DNA of 64,000 bases from JAJDXW01 sp965202895 (GTDB lineage Bacteria > Pseudomonadota > Gammaproteobacteria > HK1), in contig OZ241901.1 of NCBI GenBank assembly GCA_965202895.1, forward strand, positions 2,232,001 to 2,296,000, written 5' to 3'. Made by a program: the position numbers and the translations under genes. Positions 34,302 through 42,885 of this stretch are shown here, one piece after another. Numbering within the stretch: position 1 is the first letter of the stretch; the number at the start of each line of letters is the position of its first letter. The notes below the pieces were generated by a model. That model saw only the letters and a list, made by a program, of their open reading frames with translations, ran no database searches and was not told where the DNA came from.

Positions 34302-35005
34302 CCGCCTGCGGACTGGAGAGCCGGAGGCGTTCGCGGGCGGAGATCCGGGAGCGGGTGCGGGAGATGGTCGGCCGCCCCGATCGGGGCGGCAAGTACCCCG
34401 CCCAGCTCTCGGGCGGGCAGCAGCAGCGCATCGCGTTCGCGCGGGCCATCGCGGCCTCGCCCGGCCTGCTGCTGGTCGACGAGCGGCTCTCCGCCCTCGA
34501 CGCGAAGGTGAGGGCGCGGCTGCGCCGCGAGGTGAAGGCGCTGCAACATCGGCTCGGCGTCACCACCATCATGGTCACCCACGACTAGGAAGAGGCGCCG
34601 ACCATGGCGGATCGCATCGTGGTGATGAACGATGGCGTGATCGAGCAGGCCGGAACCCCGACCGGGATCTGCCGAGAGCCCGCGAGCATCTTCGCCGCCG
34701 ACCTCATCGGCGCCATGAACTTCATCGCCGGGGAGGTCACCGGCGCCGGGGAGGACACGGGCGTCCCGCCCGCACGAACCGCCACGGCCGCCGATCGGGG
34801 CAGCGTCTTCGAGGCGACGGTCGAGTACCTGGAATGCCTCGGTTCGTTCGCCCGCGCCGAGCTCGGCAGTCACGGGGGGCGCCTGCCGATGGACCTGCCG
34901 ATCGCGCAGGTCCGGCGCCGCGACGTGCGGGAGCGAAGCACGGTGCGGGCGCTGGCGCCCCGCGATGCGGTACGCATCCACGCCGAAGCGCGGCCCGATG
35001 GCTGA
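34302..35005 (+). pseudogene. PotA-type ABC ATPase pseudogene (5' truncated, internal stop)
   Basis: Similarity begins at ACGLESRRRSRAEIRERVREM, so the Walker A region is absent. The signature LSGGQQQRIAFARAIAASP and Walker B LLLVDERLSALD are present. VTHD is followed by an in-frame TAG (34586-34588) where the family has Gln (HDQEEA); the same frame continues EEAPTMADRIVVMNDGVIEQ and into the TOBE-like C-terminus. There is also a short deletion before the signature. It cannot be functional. It is of the class expected for the ATPase-less importer at 18-21 kb, but there is no evidence that it belonged to it. Confidence 0.8.
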
Positions 35006-35058
35006 AGCCGCCCTCCGCGCCGCAACCGCTGTCTGTCACCCACACGGGAGAACCCACC

Positions 35059-35376
35059 ATGATCTTCGAGGTGCACCAATACAAATGCCGTTACGCCATG
35101 GCGGCCGCCCAGGTCAAGCTGTACGAAGAGAAGGGCCGCGCCGCCCACGAACGCCACTGCGGCAAGCCGGTCGTCTTCGGGACCGGCGGCACGGGCGACG
35201 TGGACTCCTACACCCATATCATGGCCTACGAGAACGCCGCCGACCGGGAGAGCCGCCGCGCGGCGTTGCTGGCCGATCCCGAATGGCAGGAGTACATGAA
35301 CGCCAGCCGTGAGGCCGGAAACATCCTCGGCCGGGAGATCCACCTCCTGCAAGCGGCGCCCTTCCTCACGGCGTAG
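35059..35376 (+). CDS. NIPSNAP family protein
   Basis: A 105-residue ferredoxin-like (dimeric alpha/beta barrel) protein: MIFEVHQYKCRYAMAAAQVKL, SYTHIMAYENAADRESRRAALLADPEW and YMNASREAGNILGREIHLLQ match the NIPSNAP pattern. The role of the bacterial members is unknown. It lies 53 bases downstream of the PotA relic. A perfect hairpin follows the stop. Confidence 0.85.
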   Translation: MIFEVHQYKCRYAMAAAQVKLYEEKGRAAHERHCGKPVVFGTGGTGDVDSYTHIMAYENAADRESRRAALLADPEWQEYMNASREAGNILGREIHLLQAAPFLTA

Positions 35377-35389
35377 CCGCCCGGCGTTC

Positions 35390-35423
35390 GCCCGTCCCGG
35401 CCGGAAGCCCGGCCGGGACGGGC
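35390..35423. terminator. Perfect 15-bp hairpin between convergent genes
   Basis: The arm GCCCGTCCCGGCCGG, an AAGC tetraloop and the exact reverse complement. It lies 14 bases after the NIPSNAP stop and about 80 bases after the permease stop on the other strand, so it can serve both. No T run is present, but the stem is very stable. Confidence 0.6.
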
Positions 35424-35503
35424 CCATACCCGCCTTCGGCGGCCGAACGCACGCCGCCGCTCCGTCCGCGGCCCCATGCGTGGCGCGGGCCTCCGAACCT
35501 CCC

Positions 35504-37300
35504 TCACGACCCGCCGCGCGCGGTCGCCGGAGCATCCACCCGGACCGTCACCACGTCCGCGTTGTGGAACTGCTGGTGGCGGATCGAGGACGCGAGGTGG
35601 CGCAGCAACCGGAGCGACCCCTCCTGCTCGATCGTGTCCTCGGCGGCGGGCTGCTCGCCGAGCAGCGCGATCCGGTCCTGGAGGTTGCCGTCCACGTCTC
35701 CGGCCCCGGCGATGAATTCCAGCACCGCGCCGCCGCCCTCCTTGCGCGCGGTAAGGTGCAGGCGCCGGCGGCGGCCCCCACCGTCCCCGTCCCCATCACC
35801 CCGGTCTCCCGGCTCGTCTTCCTCCATGTCTCTTCGGAGCAGGGTCAGCACGGTCTCTTCGCTCGCGGCTTGCAGGCGGCCCGCCATCTCCGCGCCCCAG
35901 CCGGCGCCGGTGGCGAACGCGCCCAGAAAATCGTTGAGACTCGCCAGCTCGGCCCGATCGAGGCGCCCCCGGAACCGGTGGCCACGCGGCCCGGCCAGCT
36001 CCGTCAGGAAGGTGAGCAGGATCGCGAGGAGCCCCCCGGAGGTCATGCCGTTTTGCAGCAGGCCGCCCGCGAACTCCGCGAAGAACTCGGGAAAGACCAC
36101 CCCGGCCTGCAAGCCGGCGCCCGTCCAGAAGGAGACCCCGGCGATGAGGTTGGTGCGGTAGTCGGCTCCGCTCTGCACCACCTCCCTCATGCCGGCCACG
36201 AACAGCATCGCCATCACCACCATGATGGTGGCCGCCACCACCGGCCCGGGAATGGCGAGGATCAGGGCGAGCCCCTTCGGCACGAACGCGAGGAGGATGA
36301 GCACCGCTCCGGCCGCGACGCCTACGCTGCGCGCCGCGACCCCGGTCAGCTCCAGGACCGGCACGCCGATCGGAAAGGGCGTGTTCGGCATCGTTCCGGC
36401 GACGCCGGCCAGCAGGTTGCCCGTGCCCTCCGTGGCCACCGCGCCCTGCACGGCCTGGAAATCCACCGCCCGGGGGCGGCGCCAGGACACGCGCTGCACG
36501 GCGACGGCGACCCCGATCGACTTGGTGGCGCCGACCAGGGTGACGAAGACGAATCCCGGCAGCAGAGCCCAGAACGCCGGGCCGAAGTCCAGGTCGAGAC
36601 CCGGCCATCGGCCTTCCGGCAGGCCGATCCAGGGCGCTCCGGCCACGCGCCCGGTGTCGTAGATGCCGAACCAGAGGGCGATCAGGGAGCCTGCGACCAC
36701 ACCGAGGACCGGTGCCCAGAGGCGCAACGCACTCGTCCCCTTGAGCCCGATGGCGACGACCGCCGCGATGGTCACGATGGCGCTCACCGGCCCCGCCGCG
36801 GCCGGGGCGTCCGGCGGCGCCTGGTGCAGCATGCGGAAGAGGATCGGCATCACGGTGACCGGCAGGAGCATGATCACCGTTCCGGTGACGGTGGGGGTGA
36901 GCACCCGGCGCAGCAGCGAGAGCCGTGTCGAGAGCGCGATCTGGATGACGGCGGAGACGACCACCAGGGTGGAGAGCATCGCCGGGCCGCCTTCGGCGAG
37001 GGCGGTCACACAGACCGCGATGAAAGTGCTGGACGTGCCGGACAGGATGGTGTAGCCCGCCCCGAGCCGGCCGAAGCGGAGCGCCTGCATGACGGTGGCC
37101 GCTCCGCAGGCGAGGACGGTGGCGAACACGCCCCAGAACAGGGACTCCTCGGCTCCGCCGGCCTGGAACACGATCGCGGCCACCAGCACCACGGAATTGA
37201 TGCCGAGCACGGCGAGCTGCACGCCGAGGCCGAGGACCAGCGTGCGGGGAGGGGTCTCGTCGGCTTCGTAGCGCAGGGTGGAAGGGGCGCCGGGTTTCAC
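35504..37300 (-). CDS. NCS2 family nucleobase:cation symporter
   Basis: A polytopic permease of 598 residues. PPRTLVLGLGVQLAVLGINS, GYTILSGTSSTFIAVCVTAL, FVFVTLVGATKSIGVAVAV and the NCS2 hallmark NLLAGVAGTMPNTPF are clear; members import uracil, xanthine or urate with protons. A cytoplasmic C-terminal extension of ~150 residues after the last span (GGAVLEFIAGAGDVDGNLQD, HQQFHNADVVTVRVD) resembles an anti-sigma/histidine-kinase-type fold seen on some NCS2 proteins; this is a tentative reading. The GTG start has AGGAGGT ten bases upstream. Confidence 0.88.
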   Translation of the reverse strand: MKPGAPSTLRYEADETPPRTLVLGLGVQLAVLGINSVVLVAAIVFQAGGAEESLFWGVFATVLACGAATVMQALRFGRLGAGYTILSGTSSTFIAVCVTALAEGGPAMLSTLVVVSAVIQIALSTRLSLLRRVLTPTVTGTVIMLLPVTVMPILFRMLHQAPPDAPAAAGPVSAIVTIAAVVAIGLKGTSALRLWAPVLGVVAGSLIALWFGIYDTGRVAGAPWIGLPEGRWPGLDLDFGPAFWALLPGFVFVTLVGATKSIGVAVAVQRVSWRRPRAVDFQAVQGAVATEGTGNLLAGVAGTMPNTPFPIGVPVLELTGVAARSVGVAAGAVLILLAFVPKGLALILAIPGPVVAATIMVVMAMLFVAGMREVVQSGADYRTNLIAGVSFWTGAGLQAGVVFPEFFAEFAGGLLQNGMTSGGLLAILLTFLTELAGPRGHRFRGRLDRAELASLNDFLGAFATGAGWGAEMAGRLQAASEETVLTLLRRDMEEDEPGDRGDGDGDGGGRRRRLHLTARKEGGGAVLEFIAGAGDVDGNLQDRIALLGEQPAAEDTIEQEGSLRLLRHLASSIRHQQFHNADVVTVRVDAPATARGGS

Positions 37301-37483
37301 GTCGTCGGGGACCTCCTGCCCGGCCGGGGCCGAAGGGGCGCGTCGGCTCCGTCGCCGATGATGCCGGACGCGCGCCGTGGCGGGAAGCGCGGGAAGTGTC
37401 CAATGCCATGTGGGCATGAACGGAAGGGCCGAATCCAACGCCAAGTGACCACGGAGCGTCGCCGAGTCCTCCACACTTGGAGG

Positions 37484-37843
37484 ATGATCGTAACACTTCA
37501 GACTGAGCGCTTGCGCACGATGGAGCAGATTCGGGCCTTCGTGGAAGGCTGCGAATCCGTGGACTACAAGCCCGAGGACTGCGCGTGCGCGCATGCGTTC
37601 GTGCGGCGAACCGACTGCGTGCGCTACGAGGGCGATCCGGTGGACGGAAAGCCGCAGGGCCGGGGCGTCATGGCGTGGGCCGATGGGACTCGCTGGACGG
37701 AGGCGGTGGTCGGTCGGGATCTGGATGCGCTGGTGCGCATTGCCCGGCGCCCGCTACCCGTCGATGCGCCGGATGAGGCTCGGGCGCGATGGGCGGGTCG
37801 GCGGTGCGTGCTCGCTTCGATGGGTCGAGGGCCGGAGGGCTGA
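37484..37843 (+). pseudogene. Transposase N-terminal remnant joined to a MORN-like segment
   Basis: A 119-residue frame. VTLQTERLRTMEQIRAFVEG and EDCACAHAFVRRT resemble the N-terminus of integrase-type transposases on proteobacterial accessory DNA. The frame then switches to YEGDPVDGKPQGRGVMAWADG, a good MORN-repeat match, and a Trp/Arg-rich end. The chimaera suggests two fused gene fragments. I do not expect a working protein. Confidence 0.4.
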
Positions 37844-38852
37844 GCGATGGGTCAGAGGGCCGGGCGTGCGCGAAGGATGTCCGGAACGCGGCGGTGGAGG
37901 AGGCGCGGCGACAGGGGAAGCGCTACCGCGAGGGCGGCGTGTTCTTCGGGATCCCGGGGACGCGCGCGAAGCGGATCGTGAAGGCGGCGCGGCGCCGCAC
38001 GGTAACGGGGCGGTTGCGAAGGCGTTCTGACGTGGCCGGACGGAACACGCCATGAGGACGAATTCCGGGATGACGAGCCGAACGGGCGCGGGGCTGCGCG
38101 GTGGGAGCGGTCGCGGTGACTCTGCCGGGCGAGGTTCGCTACGCGGGCAAGTTCATCCGAGCGATACCTGTGGAACACGCGCAAGCTGATCGGGTTCCGG
38201 CACGATGAGCCTGCAAGGTGGCGCCCGGCGGTCTGCCAGGAATGCGAGCTCGCCTGCTCGATGGTCGAGGCGGGCGTGTCGAGTGCGGACAAATTTGCGC
38301 CCCGGGGAATGACGATGGCGGAGGCGGCGCGTCTTGCGCACGTCTCGCGGCGAACGCTGTTCCATGCTCGAAAGGTTCGGCGGGACGGGCCGCCCGAGCT
38401 CTTGGCGGCCGTCGAGGACGGGCGGGCAAAGGTGAGCGATGCCGCGGCGGTGGCCGGCGAGCCGTGGCCGGGCGGCCGGTGACGATTACCGGGAGCGGCG
38501 CGAGCTCGAACGGGCGGGGCAGGCGCGCTTGGTGTGATGCGTCTCGAGGGCGCAAACGGGGCGCGGCCGGTGCGGGGCGCTACCGCCGGGACAGGGCGGC
38601 CAACGGGGGCGAGGAGGAGCCGATATGCGAGTCTTGACGGGTCCGGGCGTGTCTTCGGGTGGCGCTCGGAGGTGGACTTGCAAGCCGCGGGCTGGATCGC
38701 GTGGGTGCCTGGCGGTGGCTGGCGAGTCTCGCCGGCAGGGCGGGCGTACATCAAGCGCTTGCTGGCGGCGTACACGCGGGCGGATGCCGATCGGGATCGG
38801 GCGCGGAGTCGTTGCGCGGGGTCCGGTGGCGGTAAATTACGGTATGTGACCC
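37844..38852. other. Accessory stretch with short fragmented frames
   Basis: No complete gene is convincing apart from the helix-turn-helix frame listed separately. Short frames such as AVEEARRQGKRYREGGVFFG, and WIAWVPGGGWRVSPAGRAYI near 38.7 kb, look protein-like for 30-50 residues but lack supported starts and ends. The picture is of decayed mobile DNA. Confidence 0.4.
38261..38482 (+). CDS. Small helix-turn-helix protein (possible fragment)
   Basis: A 73-residue frame with TMAEAARLAHVSRRTLFHAR, a good helix-turn-helix, followed by GPPELLAAVEDGRAKVSDAAAVA. The latter matches the ParB-like pattern in which a repeated short motif follows the HTH in plasmid and phage DNA-binding proteins. It has no convincing ribosome site, so it may be part of a larger lost gene. 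Confidence 0.4.
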   Translation: MVEAGVSSADKFAPRGMTMAEAARLAHVSRRTLFHARKVRRDGPPELLAAVEDGRAKVSDAAAVAGEPWPGGR

Positions 38853-38893
38853 ACAACGGGGGAGGGTGCAGCAATGAGCGGGGAGCGGGCGGG
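38853..38893 (+). repeat. Direct repeat flanking the 2OG oxygenase gene, left copy
   Basis: ACAA, a G run, then TGCAGCAATGAGCGGGGAG.GGGC, nearly matching 39633-39673. Each copy contains a ribosome site and an ATG (MSGERAG in both). In this copy the ATG at 38874 is in frame with the oxygenase and could be an alternative start. Confidence 0.65.
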
Positions 38894-38939
38894 AACAACG
38901 CAACACTGGCCGGACGGAAGCCCTTACGGGGGAGGAACG

Positions 38940-39617
38940 ATGACCGCGAATCCGGTACTGGTGGAACGTGACTTCATGCCGGAGGCGGACATGCTCGCGG
39001 CGGAAGGCGCATTCTATCGTCGGCTTTGCTCGGAAGATCGCGGGCACCTGGGACCGAGCCGCGTGATGATCGAGTATCCGGGGGTTGTGCACGGGCCGGC
39101 CCGCCGTTGGCTTGACCCGCTATGGCAGGCCGTCAATGACCTGCTGGCGGCGAAGGGCCGGCGGTTGATGTGCAAAGGGGCAATCGGCGTTTACGTCCAT
39201 CCCATGGGGGATCCGGGGCTTAGCTGGCACGTCGATTCCCCGGACGACACGATGAAGGTACTTTGGTACTGCGGGAGCTTCGAGGGCGGCGAGCTACTGG
39301 TCTCGAAAGCACCTGTGAAGCTGCCGGCGAGGTTCACGCTTGCCGAGCGCGCCGGCGAAGCCGCCAGGCAGCATCGCCGTGGATCCATCGAATCCGTCGA
39401 GGAGTACATGGCCGGCCACAAGCTGCTGATGCAATCTCACGAAGCGAATGAGGATGTAACCCCCCCGCCGATGCATGTCACCGTGCCCGTGACCCGCAAC
39501 ACCCTGGTTGCCTTCCACGACGCCTATCCGCACCGGATCAAGCCGGTGGCGCGAGGACTGCGGTTCTCGGTTCGTTGGGTAGCTTTCCCGGAGACGGTGC
39601 GGGAGCGATGGCCGTGA
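38940..39617 (+). CDS. 2-oxoglutarate/Fe(II) oxygenase family protein
   Basis: A 225-residue protein. LSWHVDSPDDTMKVLWY carries the HxD iron pair, GGELLVSKAPVKLPARF forms the following strands, and the distal His and 2OG-binding Arg are in AYPHRIKPVARGLRFSVRW. It is closest in layout to prolyl-hydroxylase-like or phage/plasmid-borne 2OG oxygenases; the substrate is unknown. The ATG is preceded by GGGGGAGGAACG, an excellent ribosome site, but the ATG 66 bases upstream is also in frame. A ~40-base direct repeat lies on each side, so the gene looks like a cassette. Confidence 0.72.
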   Translation: MTANPVLVERDFMPEADMLAAEGAFYRRLCSEDRGHLGPSRVMIEYPGVVHGPARRWLDPLWQAVNDLLAAKGRRLMCKGAIGVYVHPMGDPGLSWHVDSPDDTMKVLWYCGSFEGGELLVSKAPVKLPARFTLAERAGEAARQHRRGSIESVEEYMAGHKLLMQSHEANEDVTPPPMHVTVPVTRNTLVAFHDAYPHRIKPVARGLRFSVRWVAFPETVRERWP

Positions 39618-39632
39618 AGGCGACGCGGGGTT

Positions 39633-39673
39633 CACGACAAGGGGGGTTGCAGCAATGAGCGGGGAGAGGGCAG
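39633..39673 (+). repeat. Direct repeat flanking the 2OG oxygenase gene, right copy
   Basis: Shares TTGCAGCAATGAGCGGGGAG with the left copy apart from one base, plus the surrounding ACAA and G run. After its ATG the frame ends within 14 codons at the edge of the TRAP operon, so here it marks only a boundary. Confidence 0.65.
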
Positions 39674-39685
39674 GCGCGCGGCGCG

Positions 39686-40990
39686 TCATCCGTACATGAG
39701 GCTCGGCAGGAACGTCGCGATCCGCGGAACGCAGGCGATCAGCAGCACCGCTGCGAACATCGCCAGCCAGAACGGCCAGATGCCGCGGAAGATCGTGTCG
39801 AGCGGCACCCCCGGGGCGACGCTCTTGACCACGAAGACGTTGATTCCCACCGGCGGCGAGATCAGGCCCATCTCCAGGGTGATGACGATCAGCACCCCGA
39901 ACCAGATCATGTCGACGCCGAGGGATTCGAGGATCGGCTGCACCAGGGGAATGGTCAGCACCAGGATCGCGAATCCTTCCAGGAAGGTCCCGAGGGCCAT
40001 GAACATGGCCAGCACCGCCAGGGCCGCCTGGAATCCCGAGAGCCCCTGCTCCGTCACCCAGTGGGACACGGCGGGTACGAATTCGGTGAACCCCACGAAG
40101 GTCTTGAACACGAATGCGCCGAACAGGACGAGAAATGCGGCGCCCGTCGCCCCCAGCGTCGAGGTCACCGCCTCGGAGACGTTCTTCCGAGTCAGCGCGC
40201 GCCGCGCGGCAGCCACGATCAGGGTCAGGAACGCGCCCACCCCCGCCGCCTCGACGGCGGAGAAGACCCCCGTGTAGATGCCGCCGATGGTGGCGGCGAT
40301 GATGCCGGTGATCGGCGCCGCTCCCGCCAGAGCCGCGACCCGCCTTCGCCGGGGTTCCGGGGCTCCGGCCCGCGGCGCCCTGCCCGGGTCGCGTCCCGCG
40401 ATGATCCGGATGGTGAGGAGGAACAGGAGGGTCAGCAGGATTCCGGGCAGCACCCCGGCCACGAACAGGCGTCCGACGCTCTCCTCGGTCAGGATCGCGT
40501 AGATGACGAACCCGACCGAGGGCGGTATCAGGATGCCGAGGGTGCCGCCGGCGGCGATCGCGCCGGTCGCCAGGGAATCGTCGTACCTGAAGCGCCGCAT
40601 CTCCGGCAGCGCCACCCGGCCCATGGTCAGGGCCGAGGCGAGCGACGAGCCCGACAACGCCGAGAATCCCGCGCAGCCGACGATCGACGCCGACGCCAGG
40701 CCGCCCCTCCAATGGCCGAGCCAAGCGTTCGCCGCGGCGTAGAGGTCCCGGCTCAATCCCGAGGCCACGGCCAGATTGCCCATCAGCATGAACAGCGGGA
40801 GGACGGTGAGGGTGTAGTTCGAGGCCACCGTGAAGATCTCGCCGGCCAGCACCGGGACGACCGCGGCCGGCCGGATCGCGGCGATTCCGGGCACGCTGAC
40901 GAGCAGCATCGCCAAGCCCACCGGCACCCGGATGAAGAGCAGGACGAAGAGGGCGCAGAAGCCCAGGACCGCGATGCCGGTTCCGCCCAT
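39686..40990 (-). CDS. dctM: TRAP transporter large permease (DctM)
   Basis: A 434-residue membrane subunit of a tripartite ATP-independent importer. Family segments include ALSGSSLASALTMGRVALPEM, AAGGTLGILIPPSVGFVIYAI, LEMGLISPPVGINVFVVK and a C-terminal pore helix with GIWPFWLAMFAAVLLIACVP. It imports organic acids using ion gradients. Its ATG overlaps the stop of dctQ by one base (TGATG), so translation is coupled. Confidence 0.93.
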   Translation of the reverse strand: MGGTGIAVLGFCALFVLLFIRVPVGLAMLLVSVPGIAAIRPAAVVPVLAGEIFTVASNYTLTVLPLFMLMGNLAVASGLSRDLYAAANAWLGHWRGGLASASIVGCAGFSALSGSSLASALTMGRVALPEMRRFRYDDSLATGAIAAGGTLGILIPPSVGFVIYAILTEESVGRLFVAGVLPGILLTLLFLLTIRIIAGRDPGRAPRAGAPEPRRRRVAALAGAAPITGIIAATIGGIYTGVFSAVEAAGVGAFLTLIVAAARRALTRKNVSEAVTSTLGATGAAFLVLFGAFVFKTFVGFTEFVPAVSHWVTEQGLSGFQAALAVLAMFMALGTFLEGFAILVLTIPLVQPILESLGVDMIWFGVLIVITLEMGLISPPVGINVFVVKSVAPGVPLDTIFRGIWPFWLAMFAAVLLIACVPRIATFLPSLMYG

Positions 40991-41541
40991 CAGCCGCCCG
41001 GTGCGTTGGGATCCTCGCCGTTCCAGTGTGCGAGGCCCACGAGGAAGTGGACCAGCAGCAGCAGGGCACAGGCCGCCAGCGCCGTGCCGAGCACGTAGTA
41101 GAACGGCGTGTGGACGATCGAGAGGCTCCCGGTGACCGCCCCGCACGGAAGGCCGCAGCTTCCCTTGGCGAACAGGGCGTAGGCCGCGACCGCCGCCGCC
41201 CCCAGGCCGAGCAGCCGGGCGACCGCGCCGCTCACCCGCGTGATCCGCCGGCCGGCGAAGTACCCGATGACGTTCACGCTGACGTGGGCGCCCCGGCAGG
41301 CCCCGCCGGCGATCGCCGCCGCCACCACGGTCGTCAGCGTCATGGTCGAGAGGTCTTCGACCCCGAAGATCGGATCGTTCAGGACGTAGCGCCGGAACAC
41401 CGCGACGACGGTCAATCCCGCCAGCACCGTCAGGGCAAGGCCCCCGGCGGCGATCGAACACGCATCCACCACCCGGACGAAGCGCGACTGGAGCCCGAGA
41501 AGGCCGGCACGGTACTTCCCGGAGCGCTTCGGCTGGTTCAC
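40990..41541 (-). CDS. dctQ: TRAP transporter small permease (DctQ)
   Basis: A 183-residue protein with four membrane spans. VAVFRRYVLNDPIFGVEDLSTM is the DctQ motif; later helices include SIVHTPFYYVLGTALAACAL. It starts with GTG in a GTGA overlap with the dctP stop. It bridges the binding protein and the large permease. Confidence 0.9.
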   Translation of the reverse strand: MNQPKRSGKYRAGLLGLQSRFVRVVDACSIAAGGLALTVLAGLTVVAVFRRYVLNDPIFGVEDLSTMTLTTVVAAAIAGGACRGAHVSVNVIGYFAGRRITRVSGAVARLLGLGAAAVAAYALFAKGSCGLPCGAVTGSLSIVHTPFYYVLGTALAACALLLLVHFLVGLAHWNGEDPNAPGG

Positions 41542-42575
41542 TCGCCCTTGAATCGTCCGATGACCTCCCTGACGGTCATGTCGCCGGCGCTTCGCGACAG
41601 CGCCGCCTCGTAGGCAGGTGCGATGGCCTCCTCGAAGCGGCGTTTCTCCTCGTCCGGGAGCTCGATGATCTCGACGCCGACATCCCGGGACATCCGGATC
41701 CCGCGGGCGCCCGCCCGCTCGTAGGCGGCGCCGCCGCCCGCCGAAAGCGTCGCGTCCGCGGCGGCGTCGACCCAGCCCTTCTCTTCGGCGGAGAGGGAGT
41801 CGTACACCTCCCCGTTCATGAGCAGCACGAAGGGCGCCCCCGAGATGGGAAGCCAGGTGGTGAGGTAGTTGGCCGGCTCGTGCAGCTTGAACGCGGGGAT
41901 CCCCGAAGCCCCGATGGCGATGCCGTCGATGACGCCGTTGGCGAGGTTCCGGTGGACGGCGGTGACCGGCTGCATGACCGCGCTGGCGCCGAGCGCCTCG
42001 ATGAACGGAACGTCGAGCCTGGAGGTCACCCGGATCTTCATCCCCTTCAGGTCTTCGAGCCTTCGCACCGGCTTGTCGCGGGTGAGCAGCGACGGAGGTA
42101 CGTTGGACCAGATCGCCAGGACCTTCGCCCGGTACTCCTTCTCCAGCTCGGGCCGCGCGCGTTGCAGGGCCTCGGTGCACGAGATCGCCGTCCCGCATAC
42201 CCCCGGGTAGGAGAGGAGGTTGGTTTTCGGAAAGAGGTCGCCGGTGTAGCCGGGCAGGGCGAAGACGACGTCGGCGACGCCGTCGAGCAGGATCGAGTAC
42301 TGTCTCGGCGGGGACGAGTTCAGCGCCCCTCCCGGAAACTGCTTGACGGTCAGCCTTCCCCCCGAGAGCCGTTCGAGCTTGTCCGCGAAGGGCGTGAACA
42401 CGGCCCGGTTCATGGGGTGCTTCGATCCCATGAAATAGGCGAGGGAGAGCTCCCGGGCATCCGCCGGAACGGCAAAGGCGCCGAGCGCCGCCAGCAACGC
42501 GCCGACCGGCAGCAGCCCGACGGCCCGCGACCCGATGGCCGGCAATCCGCGGGCGAGGATCGGGATCCGCTTCAT
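41538..42575 (-). CDS. dctP: TRAP transporter substrate-binding protein (DctP)
   Basis: A 345-residue periplasmic protein with a Sec signal (LLPVGALLAALGAFAVPADA). The body has SLAYFMGSKHPMNRAVFTPF, RLTVKQFPGGALNSSP, GMKIRVTSRLDVPFIEALGA and GVIDGIAIGASGIPAFKLHE, in the usual DctP order, including the Arg in KIRVTSR that binds the ligand carboxylate. It is the first gene of the dctPQM operon. The ligand is an organic acid but not identifiable. Confidence 0.92.
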   Translation of the reverse strand: MKRIPILARGLPAIGSRAVGLLPVGALLAALGAFAVPADARELSLAYFMGSKHPMNRAVFTPFADKLERLSGGRLTVKQFPGGALNSSPPRQYSILLDGVADVVFALPGYTGDLFPKTNLLSYPGVCGTAISCTEALQRARPELEKEYRAKVLAIWSNVPPSLLTRDKPVRRLEDLKGMKIRVTSRLDVPFIEALGASAVMQPVTAVHRNLANGVIDGIAIGASGIPAFKLHEPANYLTTWLPISGAPFVLLMNGEVYDSLSAEEKGWVDAAADATLSAGGGAAYERAGARGIRMSRDVGVEIIELPDEEKRRFEEAIAPAYEAALSRSAGDMTVREVIGRFKGE

Positions 42576-42603
42576 CTGCCCCTCCGTCGGTTCGCGTGGA
42601 TTG

Positions 42604-42622
42604 GTGGGCCGTCACGGCCCAC
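42604..42622. promoter_or_regulatory. Inverted repeat upstream of the TRAP operon
   Basis: GTGGGCC-GTCAC-GGCCCAC lies 29 bases upstream of the dctP ATG. A 7-base perfect palindrome with a 5-base spacer could be an operator or an RNA hairpin near the transcript start. More GGCC-type dyads follow, so chance is possible in this GC-rich DNA. Confidence 0.3.
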
Positions 42623-42885
42623 GGGCCGCCGCGGCCCGCAGCCGCCGCGGCCTGCGGATCGAACCACGACCGTACGGGCAGGGTACTTTTCCGATGGTCG
42701 AGCCGCAATTCGGCGCGCGGCGGGGCAGGGGGAACGGAGACTTTCCGGAGAGACCCGACGGCCAATCGAGGTCGAGCGCAACCCTTCCCCCGATGTTTCG
42801 GCGGCATTGCCGGCGAGGGCGGTCGAACCGCCCCCGTCGACCTGCTCCGACGTGACCGCCCGGGCAGGGAATTCCCTCGGGGCGG

